A stretch of 11,927 nt of DNA. Origin: Gammaproteobacteria bacterium (GTDB taxonomy: Bacteria > Pseudomonadota > Gammaproteobacteria > Pseudomonadales > Pseudohongiellaceae). Shown piece by piece: positions 1-6,415 of the stretch. The DNA is taken from positions 5,614 to 17,540 of the forward strand of contig NYWC01000041.1 in NCBI GenBank assembly GCA_002684935.1. Direction: 5' to 3'. The notes beneath the pieces were generated by a model. That model saw only the letters and a program-made list of their open reading frames with translations. It searched no databases and was not told where the DNA came from. A program made the translations under genes and the position numbers. The first letter of the stretch is position 1; every line of letters begins with the position of its first letter.

Positions 1-74
1 TCAGCAGTGCTTGTGCCAACTGCGCCCACGCACGGTCTGAACCAATCCAGATTCCAAACCGAGCCTGGATGCGC

Positions 75-872
75 TCAGCCTACTTCAATCTCACCGCGCA
101 GATAACATACTGCATTGCCGGCAATCAATACCCTGTCATCTGCTAGGCTGCAATAAACATCGCCGCCGCGGGGCGAAAGCTGTCTGGCCATGAACTCAGT
201 CTGACCAAGCCTTTTCTGCCAGTATGGAACTAGTTGAGTGTAGGCGGAACCGGTTACTGGGTCTTCCAGCACCTGCAACTTAGGTGCAAAGAATCGCGCA
301 TAAAAATCATACTGGGGTTGATCAGCGGGAGACGTCACGATGACCCCGCGTAGATCCAATTGTTGCAACTGGCCATAGTCAGGTTGCAAAGCGCGCAGCT
401 GCTCGGCTGACTCAAGCACTACCAGAAAATCTCCCTGCGCCAGACACTCAAACACCCCTCCCGCAAGCGCCAAACCCTTAATGAGTTGTTCCGGCGCATC
501 TACTGCGTGCGGAGCCTGGGCTGGAAAATTCAACTCCAGCAGTCCAGCACTATTACGCGTCACCCAAAGCGGGCCAGATGCCGAGTCGAAGCGAATTTTT
601 TCCGCAGCCTCGCCCAGAAATTCAGTCAGCACAAAGGCGCTGGCGAGCGTGGCATGTCCACACAGTGATACCTCTGCGGCCGGCGTAAACCAACGAATGT
701 GATAACCGGCTTCGCCAGGCACGAAAAACGCCGTTTCTGCCAGGTTGTTCTCCCGGGCAATCGCCTGCATCTTTGTCTCTGGCAACCAGGACTCTAGTGG
801 AACAACGGCCGCAGGATTGCCCGCAAACAGTACTTTTGCAAAGGCATCGATCTGAAAGAGTTCAAGTTTCAT
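75..872 (-). CDS. PhzF family isomerase/epimerase-like protein
   Basis: This 265-residue protein belongs to the PhzF family (diaminopimelate epimerase-like fold), whose members isomerise small amino- or hydroxy-acid-derived substrates without a cofactor. The usual family length is about 260-300 residues, so the gene appears complete. Visible family marks are the N-terminal DAF and AGNPAAV segments (residues 10-22), AETAFF with the family's catalytic Glu at E46, SLCGHATLA with H73, and EDPVTGSA (203-210) with D204, G208 and S209. The segment after DPVTGSA reads YTQLVPYW, where many homologues have a His (AHC); the substitution may affect substrate choice. The start is an ATG 18 bases after the stop of the DUF2237 gene, with only a weak GGTGA/GTGAG-type ribosome site, so the two genes are probably cotranscribed. 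The physiological substrate cannot be read from the sequence; a role in phenazine synthesis is unlikely because no phz neighbours are present. Confidence 0.93.
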   Translation of the reverse strand: MKLELFQIDAFAKVLFAGNPAAVVPLESWLPETKMQAIARENNLAETAFFVPGEAGYHIRWFTPAAEVSLCGHATLASAFVLTEFLGEAAEKIRFDSASGPLWVTRNSAGLLELNFPAQAPHAVDAPEQLIKGLALAGGVFECLAQGDFLVVLESAEQLRALQPDYGQLQQLDLRGVIVTSPADQPQYDFYARFFAPKLQVLEDPVTGSAYTQLVPYWQKRLGQTEFMARQLSPRGGDVYCSLADDRVLIAGNAVCYLRGEIEVG

Positions 873-890
873 CTCACAATCACCATCACC

Positions 891-1262
891 CTAGTTAATA
901 TCTGCCGCATGTTCCTTAAGCTTCTCCAGCGGCACAATCTTAAGTGCATGCTTGTGGGTGCGTCGCAGATGGACTCTGGGTGCGCAATCGAATTCATAGG
1001 CCTCCAGCCATCTACTAGCGCATAGGCACCAGTTATCGCCAGCTGATAAGCCAGGAAAGCCAAACTGGGGCGCTGGCGTCATCAGATCATTACCCCTGAA
1101 CCTTGAGAACTCGAGAAATGCCTGCGTCACTTCAACACAGACGGTATGGGAGCCGCGGTCGTCGTCGCTGGTATTACAGCAGCCATCGCGATAGAAGCCA
1201 GTTACCGGATCATTTCCGCATGGCTCGAGGGTTTCATCAAACACATTGAGAGATTCATCCAT
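891..1262 (-). CDS. DUF2237 family protein
   Basis: This 123-residue soluble protein matches the DUF2237 (COG3651) family closely over its whole length. The family has no established biochemical function. Characteristic segments are NVFDETLEPCGNDPVTGFYR (6-25), DGCCNT (26-31), GSHTVCVEVTQAFLEFS (37-53), RGNDL, PQFGFPGL and DNWCLCASRW (76-85). Conserved cysteines C15, C28, C29, C42, C79 and C81 suggest a metal-binding or disulphide-linked core; that is inference. The ATG at 1262 is preceded by a good Shine-Dalgarno AAGGAG at 1273-1278 with a 10-base spacer. The gene lies 42 bases downstream of the LOG-family gene and 18 bases upstream of the PhzF gene, all on the same strand, consistent with one operon. 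No signal peptide or membrane segment is visible. Confidence 0.92.
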   Translation of the reverse strand: MDESLNVFDETLEPCGNDPVTGFYRDGCCNTSDDDRGSHTVCVEVTQAFLEFSRFRGNDLMTPAPQFGFPGLSAGDNWCLCASRWLEAYEFDCAPRVHLRRTHKHALKIVPLEKLKEHAADIN

Positions 1263-1304
1263 CCTTAAAGTACTCCTTCTCGTTCCAGCTCTTGCAGTGC
1301 GCGC

Positions 1305-1886
1305 TTAGATCTTGTCCAGCTCGAGCCACTTAGTTTCATTTGGCGGCTCATACTCAAGAAATTGATCCAGCAACTGTGACGCAGAGTCCGCCCACAAAAT
1401 CATGTCGCGATGTTGCGGGCGAATGAATTCTTGCGTCACCGCATAGTCAACAAATTCTTCGAGCTTATCGTAGTAGCCAGCAATATTGAGGACCCCGCAG
1501 GGTTTGTTGTGCAGCTTCAGTTGTGACCACGTCAGAATTTCAAATAGCTCCTCAATAGTCCCGAGCCCCCCAGGCAAGGCGATAAATGCATCTGCCTGCT
1601 CGGCCATGATCGCCTTGCGTTCATGCATGCTCGCTACCTCAATCAGTTCGGTCAAACCGGCGTGGGGTACTTCTTGACGGAACAAGTCGCGGGGCAACAC
1701 GCCGGTCACTTTACCGCCATCCTGCAGCACCGCATCAGCTACCTCTCCCATGAGACCAATACGAGCACCACCGTAGATTAGGCTGATGCCACGACGCACC
1801 AACTCCTGCCCGAGGGTGCGGGCAGCTGCGAGGTACCCCACTCCCAATCCCGGGCTGGAACCACAATACACACATACCTTTTTCAT
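1305..1886 (-). CDS. LOG family protein (TIGR00730), putative nucleoside-5'-monophosphate phosphoribohydrolase
   Basis: This protein has 193 residues from the chosen ATG. LOG-family enzymes hydrolyse nucleoside 5'-monophosphates, or cytokinin riboside monophosphates, to the free base and ribose 5-phosphate; the bacterial members were long misannotated as lysine decarboxylases. The N-terminus MKKVCVYCGSSPG is the family's Rossmann-like first strand. YGGARIGLMG (38-47), MHERK (87-91, R90) and the diagnostic PGGLGTIEE (105-113) with catalytic E113 are all present. The open frame extends upstream to a TTG at 1907. I prefer the ATG at 1886 because family proteins begin at MKxxCVYCGSS and a GGTGA sequence sits 10 bases before it. 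The gene follows the YugP-like gene by 53 bases and precedes the DUF2237 gene by 42 bases. Actual cytokinin production is not implied. Confidence 0.93.
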   Translation of the reverse strand: MKKVCVYCGSSPGLGVGYLAAARTLGQELVRRGISLIYGGARIGLMGEVADAVLQDGGKVTGVLPRDLFRQEVPHAGLTELIEVASMHERKAIMAEQADAFIALPGGLGTIEELFEILTWSQLKLHNKPCGVLNIAGYYDKLEEFVDYAVTQEFIRPQHRDMILWADSASQLLDQFLEYEPPNETKWLELDKI

Positions 1887-1939
1887 TCTGATCTTTTCAC
1901 CCGGCAATCAATTAACGCACTGTAGTTTGGTTCATTTCT

Positions 1940-2626
1940 TCATCTCCTAAGCAGCAATAACCAGCGCCCAATATTAAGCACATTCGCCAGGGCAGCCGCG
2001 AAATATGTCAGGGCGGCTGCCTTGAGAATACGCTTAACCGCAGGGATGTTTTGCTTCTCGACGTATTCACCTTCTATCAAAATCGGCAGCGCCTTATTGA
2101 AGCTGGCATCCCACTCTTCCGGCAGGATGATCAAATAGGCCATGGCGCCAGCCAATTGCAAAAGCAGGGATAAGCCTACCACCAGCGCAATGGCAAAGGG
2201 TGCCCGCAGAAAAAAACCAATCAGCGGTAACGTCCACATTAGCGCGATACCACTGCGATTCAAACCAGCTGCCAACGGCAGGTATTTGCTGCGCAGCCTG
2301 AAGACTGCCTCTCGACGATGAAACTGGATAGCGTGACCAACCTCATGGGTCGCAACCGCCACAGCGGTCAAGGACTTACCGTGAAAGTTTTCGGGACCCA
2401 GCCGGACTGCGGGCACGCTGGGATCGAAGTGATCTCGCATTGGGTCCGTTTCCTCAACGGTGATGCCTTCCAACTGGAAGCGATTAATAAGGTGCAGCGC
2501 TAGCTCTCCCCCAGTCCCGGGAATTTCTTTGCGATCATCACCGTAATAGCTCATGACGCAGCGCACCCAGAAAGATGGCAAGTAAATGAGCACCGCCAGG
2601 ATAGCTGCCAGGATACCGAATATCAT
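1940..2626 (-). CDS. YugP-like membrane zinc metallopeptidase
   Basis: This 228-residue integral membrane protein is of the neutral zinc metallopeptidase (Zn_peptidase_2, YugP) family. It begins with a hydrophobic segment (about residues 1-20). A soluble stretch follows, with GTGGELALHLI (37-47), RDHFDPSVPAVRLGP (64-78) and the zinc-binding HEVGH motif at 94-98 inside AVATHEVGHAIQ. Hydrophobic segments follow at roughly 118-140, 143-168 and 203-222. The LPEEWDAS motif at 168-175 matches the family's conserved LPxExDAS, whose acidic residues are candidates for a third zinc ligand. Length agrees with the family (about 220-235). The ATG at 2626 has no recognisable Shine-Dalgarno sequence, but the hydrophobic N-terminus fits family starts. 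It is the first gene of the same-strand group reaching to PhzF. Its substrate is unknown. Confidence 0.93.
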   Translation of the reverse strand: MIFGILAAILAVLIYLPSFWVRCVMSYYGDDRKEIPGTGGELALHLINRFQLEGITVEETDPMRDHFDPSVPAVRLGPENFHGKSLTAVAVATHEVGHAIQFHRREAVFRLRSKYLPLAAGLNRSGIALMWTLPLIGFFLRAPFAIALVVGLSLLLQLAGAMAYLIILPEEWDASFNKALPILIEGEYVEKQNIPAVKRILKAAALTYFAAALANVLNIGRWLLLLRR

Positions 2627-2935
2627 AAGGTCTATGCGTTACTCGCGGCTTTAGATGACGCGACTAAATTTGAGTGCATCCAGCAAGTCTTTTTTGCGCG
2701 TGGGGACAATCCCCGTTTGGTATTCCCGCTCTCGAAACCGAAAATTGAAAGCCCACCTCTCTCCGCTCAAGACAAACATGCCTCCATGTTAAGAATCTGA
2801 ATGTTTCATGACTTAGTTTGGGTGGCAGTTATGCAACAGCAGCATCCGACCTTTCTTGGCTCTAACCTCCATGCCCAGTCAGAGAGTTGTCGTCATAAAG
2901 CTACCTCGGTCAAAAGCTGAAGAAAAACCGATTGT
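2627..2935. other. Intergenic region between the catabolic operon and the YugP group
   Basis: This 309-base gap separates the end of the acyl-CoA dehydrogenase operon from the YugP-like gene, both on the minus strand. I see no convincing rho-independent terminator. A GGGGA-caa-TCCCC hairpin at 2702-2714 lacks a T-run on either strand. One possible 42-codon minus-strand ORF (2651-2779) is listed separately. The region may carry the promoter for the YugP group, but no clear -35/-10 pair stands out. Confidence 0.6.
2651..2779 (-). CDS. Possible small ORF of 42 codons, unknown
   Basis: A minus-strand ATG-to-TAA frame encodes a 42-residue, strongly basic peptide with no hydrophobic segment. It includes ERWAFNFRFRERE and ends LLDALKFSRVI. 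GGAGG lies before the ATG but with only a one-base spacer, too close for normal initiation. The frame ends 24 bases before the YugP-like start, which itself lacks a ribosome site, so translational coupling is conceivable. I do not recognise a family. It could equally be chance or a remnant of a lost gene. Confidence 0.2.
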   Translation of the reverse strand: MFVLSGERWAFNFRFREREYQTGIVPTRKKDLLDALKFSRVI

Positions 2936-4084
2936 TCAGAAGCTGTGGAGATTAGCGTAACGGTCTCGATGAAAAGTTGCGTCCCCCAAAAACTGTTGCG
3001 CGGACCTTGCCCTCTTGATAAAAAACCCAATATCAAACTCATCGGTCATACCGATGCCACCGTGCATCTGGATACCTTCATTGCTGATCAGTTCAGACAC
3101 CTCGCACAGCTTGGCCTTTGCCAGACTCGCCATCCGCGCCCGATCCTCGGTCGATTTCGAGCTATCATCGAGCGCGCCAAGTGCTGCGCGAACAACAGAT
3201 TTACAAAGCTCAAGCTCACTGTACATTTCCGCAGCCCGATGCTGCAGGGCCTGAAAAGAGCCAATCTGTAAACCAAACTGCTCTCGCTGTTTCAAATAGT
3301 CGACGATGCGGTCAAATACTTCCATGGCACTACCCAGCATTTCCGCAGCAACACCGATACGCACAATATCGAGCACCCGATCCAAAGCCTCGAAACCGGA
3401 GCCCTCTTCACCCAGCAGGGATTCAGCGGGAACCTTAACTTGCTGCAGGGTTAGCCGCGCTGCATTGCGATTATCCACCATGAGTGTGCGCTGAACTTCC
3501 AATCCTTGGGCATCTGAATCAACCAGGAACAGGCTCACGCCTGCCGTTGATTCCACATCATCTTCGGTTCGCGCCACTATGATCAGCTTATTCGCGATAT
3601 GACCGTCCAGCACAAACGTTTTTTCACCATTCAGGATATAGTGATCGCCGTCTTTTTTGGCCTTGGTATTGACGCGCTGCGGCTTATGCACGGGCGCTTC
3701 ATCAATGGCGACTGCCAGCAATAATTTTCCGCTCACTACCTTGGGTAAGAGCGCTGATTTCTGTTCCGCGCTGCCCGCTTCAGAAATTAGGCTAGCGCCA
3801 AATAATACCGAAGCAATCAATGGCGAGCTCACCAGCGTGCGACCGGATTCTTCCAGCACAACGCCGAGCCCCACATAGCCAAACTCGAAGCCGCCGTGTT
3901 CTTCAGCGACAGCCATTCCAGGCCAGCCGAGTTCAACCATTTGCTGCCAAACAGCTTCGTCATAGCCTCTCTCGCTGTTTTCATCACGCAGCTTACGCAG
4001 CACTGATACTGGCGCATTCTGTTGACAGAAATTCTTGGCCGAATCTTTCAGCAGCTGTTGGTCTTCCGTAAGTACTAACGACAT
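2936..4084 (-). CDS. Acyl-CoA dehydrogenase, probable non-catalytic small (PimD-like) subunit
   Basis: This 382-residue acyl-CoA dehydrogenase-fold protein has an N-terminal helical domain (about 1-120), a middle beta domain (about 121-225, including DGDHYILNGEKTFV at 145-158) and a C-terminal helical domain. FAD-domain marks are REQFG at 267-271 with IGSFQALQH (274-282), and QMHGGIGMT at 339-347. Both usual positions of the catalytic base lack Glu: the helix-G position reads DIVRIG with V241, and the C-terminal YEGT-equivalent reads FLGDAT. This pattern is known from heteromeric acyl-CoA dehydrogenases, in which one subunit has lost the base (PimC/PimD, and ChsE-type FadE pairs of actinobacteria). 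The partner is most likely the gene directly upstream, 41 bases away. The ATG at 4084 has only a close AAGG before it. It is the last gene of the five-gene operon. Confidence 0.9.
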   Translation of the reverse strand: MSLVLTEDQQLLKDSAKNFCQQNAPVSVLRKLRDENSERGYDEAVWQQMVELGWPGMAVAEEHGGFEFGYVGLGVVLEESGRTLVSSPLIASVLFGASLISEAGSAEQKSALLPKVVSGKLLLAVAIDEAPVHKPQRVNTKAKKDGDHYILNGEKTFVLDGHIANKLIIVARTEDDVESTAGVSLFLVDSDAQGLEVQRTLMVDNRNAARLTLQQVKVPAESLLGEEGSGFEALDRVLDIVRIGVAAEMLGSAMEVFDRIVDYLKQREQFGLQIGSFQALQHRAAEMYSELELCKSVVRAALGALDDSSKSTEDRARMASLAKAKLCEVSELISNEGIQMHGGIGMTDEFDIGFFIKRARSAQQFLGDATFHRDRYANLHSF

Positions 4085-4125
4085 AAACCTTATCTCAATT
4101 CTCTTGTTTCACGCTTGGGAGTTGA

Positions 4126-5355
4126 TTATTTCTTGTTGGCAAGGCTTAGCATGTCTGGCAAGCCTAATACACGCTTGGCAACGATATTCAATTGAACTTC
4201 TAAGGTACCGCCTTCAATTGAATTGGCCTTGGAGCGCAGCCACTCACGAGTTACCTGCAGTTCGTCCGCTTGAAAGCTATCACCTTCCCAGCCCAAACCC
4301 TGGCTACCCATGGCTTTCAGGAATAACTCATAGCGGCGCTTGTTGAGCTCACAGCCGTAATATTTAAGCATGGACGAAGTGGCGTTGGGTCCACCCTGTT
4401 TGCTTTCCTCCATTGAGCGCTGCGAAGTCAAAGCAAAGGCATCGCTATCAATCTTGAATTGCGCGATCTGGTCTCTCAGCACAGGATCGGATACGCGCTC
4501 CTTATCCCCCCGGTAATGCATCGCCGCGCCTTCAAGACTGGCTGTGGCAGAAGTTGTGCCTCCCCGATCATCCTGACCGCTGGCTAAACCGAAACCCGAA
4601 ATCATCGTGCGCTCGTGCTGCAGCAATCGTTTGGCAATGGTCCAGCCTTCGTTGAGTCGGCCCATGAGCTGCGATGCCGGCACTCGCACATCGTCAAAAA
4701 AGGTCTCACAAAAAGGTGATGAGCCACTGATCAACAGTATAGGCTTGGTGGAAACGCCTTCGCTCTTCATATCAAACAACAGGAAACTAATTCCAGAATG
4801 TTTAGGCACATCGAAGTCGGTTCGCACCAGACAAAATATCCAGTCCGCCTTGTCTGCATAGGAAGTCCACACTTTTGATCCATTGACGATGTAATCATCC
4901 CCATCGAGTATGGCCTTTGTGCCAAGGCTGGCGAGATCAGACCCTGCACCAGGTTCTGAATAGCCCTGGCACCAGCGAATTTCACCGCGAACAATCTTGG
5001 GGATATGTTCCATTTTCTGTTCGTGTGTGCCGTACTCCAGCAGCACCGGACCTAGCATAGTGATCCCGAAACTGGTCAGTGCAATCCTTGCATTGATACG
5101 GCTTAGTTCTTCCTTCAATACAACAGCTTCGTCTTTAGACAAGCCACCGCCACCGTATTCCTGCGGCCAGGTCGGGCAGGTCCAGCCTTTCTCAGCCATG
5201 CGGTCCCGCCAGAGCTTGCTCTCAGGATTTACATACTCCGCATTACGACCACCCCACACGATCTCTTCCGGCACCATGGGAGTCCGCATACTGGGCGGGC
5301 AATTTTCTTCTAACCAAGCCCGGGTCGAATCCCGGAACGCTTCCAACGTTGTCAC
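4126..5355 (-). CDS. Acyl-CoA dehydrogenase, probable catalytic large (PimC-like) subunit
   Basis: This 409-residue acyl-CoA dehydrogenase should oxidise acyl-CoA to trans-2-enoyl-CoA using FAD. Visible motifs are WPQEYGGGGLS (63-73), WCQGYSEPGAGSDLASL (128-144), DGDDYIVNGSKVWTSYA (151-167) and the C-terminal IEGGTLEVQLNIVAKRVLGLP (380-400). The helix-G segment LLQHERTMISG places Glu at residue 248, the position used as catalytic base in isovaleryl-CoA dehydrogenase and in ChsE4-type subunits. The residue aligned with the medium-chain enzyme's C-terminal Glu is Gly, so E248 is the likely base. Length and the long insertion after helix G match large subunits of the pimeloyl-CoA dehydrogenase type. 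The start is GTG, supported by AGGAG seven bases upstream. It lies 22 bases after the alcohol dehydrogenase gene, so it is surely in the same transcript. The exact substrate is not readable. Confidence 0.93.
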   Translation of the reverse strand: MTTLEAFRDSTRAWLEENCPPSMRTPMVPEEIVWGGRNAEYVNPESKLWRDRMAEKGWTCPTWPQEYGGGGLSKDEAVVLKEELSRINARIALTSFGITMLGPVLLEYGTHEQKMEHIPKIVRGEIRWCQGYSEPGAGSDLASLGTKAILDGDDYIVNGSKVWTSYADKADWIFCLVRTDFDVPKHSGISFLLFDMKSEGVSTKPILLISGSSPFCETFFDDVRVPASQLMGRLNEGWTIAKRLLQHERTMISGFGLASGQDDRGGTTSATASLEGAAMHYRGDKERVSDPVLRDQIAQFKIDSDAFALTSQRSMEESKQGGPNATSSMLKYYGCELNKRRYELFLKAMGSQGLGWEGDSFQADELQVTREWLRSKANSIEGGTLEVQLNIVAKRVLGLPDMLSLANKK

Positions 5356-5362
5356 ACTCTCT

Positions 5363-5367
5363 CTCCT
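5363..5367 (-). promoter_or_regulatory. Ribosome binding site supporting the GTG start at 5355
   Basis: AGGAG on the minus strand, with a seven-base spacer to GTG at 5355. It fixes the start of the large acyl-CoA dehydrogenase subunit at a non-ATG codon. Confidence 0.75.
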
Positions 5368-5377
5368 ATCAGCGCTA

Positions 5378-6415
5378 TCAGGCAGTTATCAATACCTGTC
5401 GCCCCTTAACTTTACCCGCCTTGAGATCAGCCAGCGCGTCACTCGCCTCAGCCAGCGGACGCTCATGAATTTCAATCGGAGCGATCTTGCCTTCTCTAAC
5501 CATGGCCATCAGCGCCGCCATGTCCTCGGGGCTACCTACATAGCTGCCCTGGATGATACGCGCGTTCATTGGCAGGAAAGGGATTGGCATGGTAAGCGCG
5601 CCTCCATACAGCCCCACAACCACAAGCATGCCGCCTTTACGTAGAGTCGTCAGGCCATAATTTACACTCGCCTCTGCACCGACGAAGTCCAAGGCCGCGT
5701 AAGCACCACCGGTCGCCTTGCGAATAGCTTTTGCTGTATCCATTTGCGATGAATCATAGGTCCGGGAAACCCCAAGTTGCTGTGCCGCTCCAAGTTTAGC
5801 CGGGTCGATATCAACCACGATAGGGTCCATTCCCAGCGCCCTGGCGATCTGAATCGCCATCATTCCAACACCGCCCGCACCGATGATGACCACCTCGTCA
5901 CCTTCGGCAAGTTCACCCAACTTCTTGATGGCGCCATAGGCAGTTAGCCCAGAACAGGCATAGGTTGCCGCCAGCGAGTCAGCGACATCACCTTTATCGA
6001 ACAGGTATTTTGCGTGGGGAATCATAACGTGAGATGCAAAACCGCCGTTGACGATTATGCCGAGCGCCCTACCTGGCGTGCAAAGTTGCTCATCTCCGCG
6101 CTGACATACGGCACATTCGCCGCAGCCAATCCAGGGGTAAACCACCCTGCGATCGCCAACCTTCACACCTTCAGCATCAGGACCCACGGCAACAACCTCA
6201 CCATAGATCTCATGACCAAGAACATGGCCTTCTCGCCCAACTTCCAGGCGTTTGCCGCCACCGAGTTCAAATCCACCGTCATGCAAGTGGATATCAGAGT
6301 GACAAACTCCACAAGCCAGGGTTTTAACCAGCACTTCGGTGCCGCTTGGTACAGGCGTGTCGGATTCGACTTCAACTAAAGGCGCGCCAGGTGCACCAGT
6401 TTGATACGACAACAT
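5378..6415 (-). CDS. Zinc-dependent alcohol dehydrogenase, ChnD-like
   Basis: This 345-residue medium-chain dehydrogenase/reductase probably oxidises a primary or omega-hydroxyl group to an aldehyde with NAD. Catalytic zinc ligands are C38 (in GVCHSD), H68 (GHE) and probably C154. The structural zinc set is C98, C101, C104 and C112 in the WIGCGECAVCQRGDEQLC segment. The Rossmann motif GAGGVG is at 179-184, and the acidic D202 in VVDID at the end of the second strand favours NAD. From memory, the whole protein resembles 6-hydroxyhexanoate dehydrogenase ChnD of Acinetobacter: LGGGKRL, VAVGPDA, PWIGCGEC, IQGSYVG and DLKAGKVKGR are shared. The ATG at 6415 overlaps the preceding stop (TGATG) and is preceded by GAGGAG; a TTG one codon earlier is possible. 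The position inside a beta-oxidation operon suggests it feeds an omega-hydroxy acid or alcohol into the pathway. Confidence 0.92.
   Translation of the reverse strand: MLSYQTGAPGAPLVEVESDTPVPSGTEVLVKTLACGVCHSDIHLHDGGFELGGGKRLEVGREGHVLGHEIYGEVVAVGPDAEGVKVGDRRVVYPWIGCGECAVCQRGDEQLCTPGRALGIIVNGGFASHVMIPHAKYLFDKGDVADSLAATYACSGLTAYGAIKKLGELAEGDEVVIIGAGGVGMMAIQIARALGMDPIVVDIDPAKLGAAQQLGVSRTYDSSQMDTAKAIRKATGGAYAALDFVGAEASVNYGLTTLRKGGMLVVVGLYGGALTMPIPFLPMNARIIQGSYVGSPEDMAALMAMVREGKIAPIEIHERPLAEASDALADLKAGKVKGRQVLITA

Noticed and set aside
1..74. Minus-strand open frame reading RIQARFGIWIGSDRAWAQLA, vaguely like a CaiB/BaiF CoA-transferase segment
   Set aside because: It has a stop just upstream at 80-82 and no ATG or GTG before the window edge. 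A gene fragment cannot be told from chance without the sequence to the left.
1887..1907. TTG start for the LOG-family gene seven codons upstream
   Set aside because: Family proteins begin at the MKKVCVYCGSS segment and the GGTGA ribosome site serves the internal ATG at 1886.
2702..2714. GGGGA-caa-TCCCC hairpin as terminator of the catabolic operon
   Set aside because: Stem is only five pairs with a tight loop and no following T-run, and it is over 200 bases beyond the operon stop.
4997..5644. 215-codon plus-strand open frame over the large acyl-CoA dehydrogenase and alcohol dehydrogenase
   Set aside because: It is antisense to two well-supported genes and crosses their boundary, and its translation is rich in Ser/Arg/Leu with no recognisable domain; it is a shadow of codon bias.
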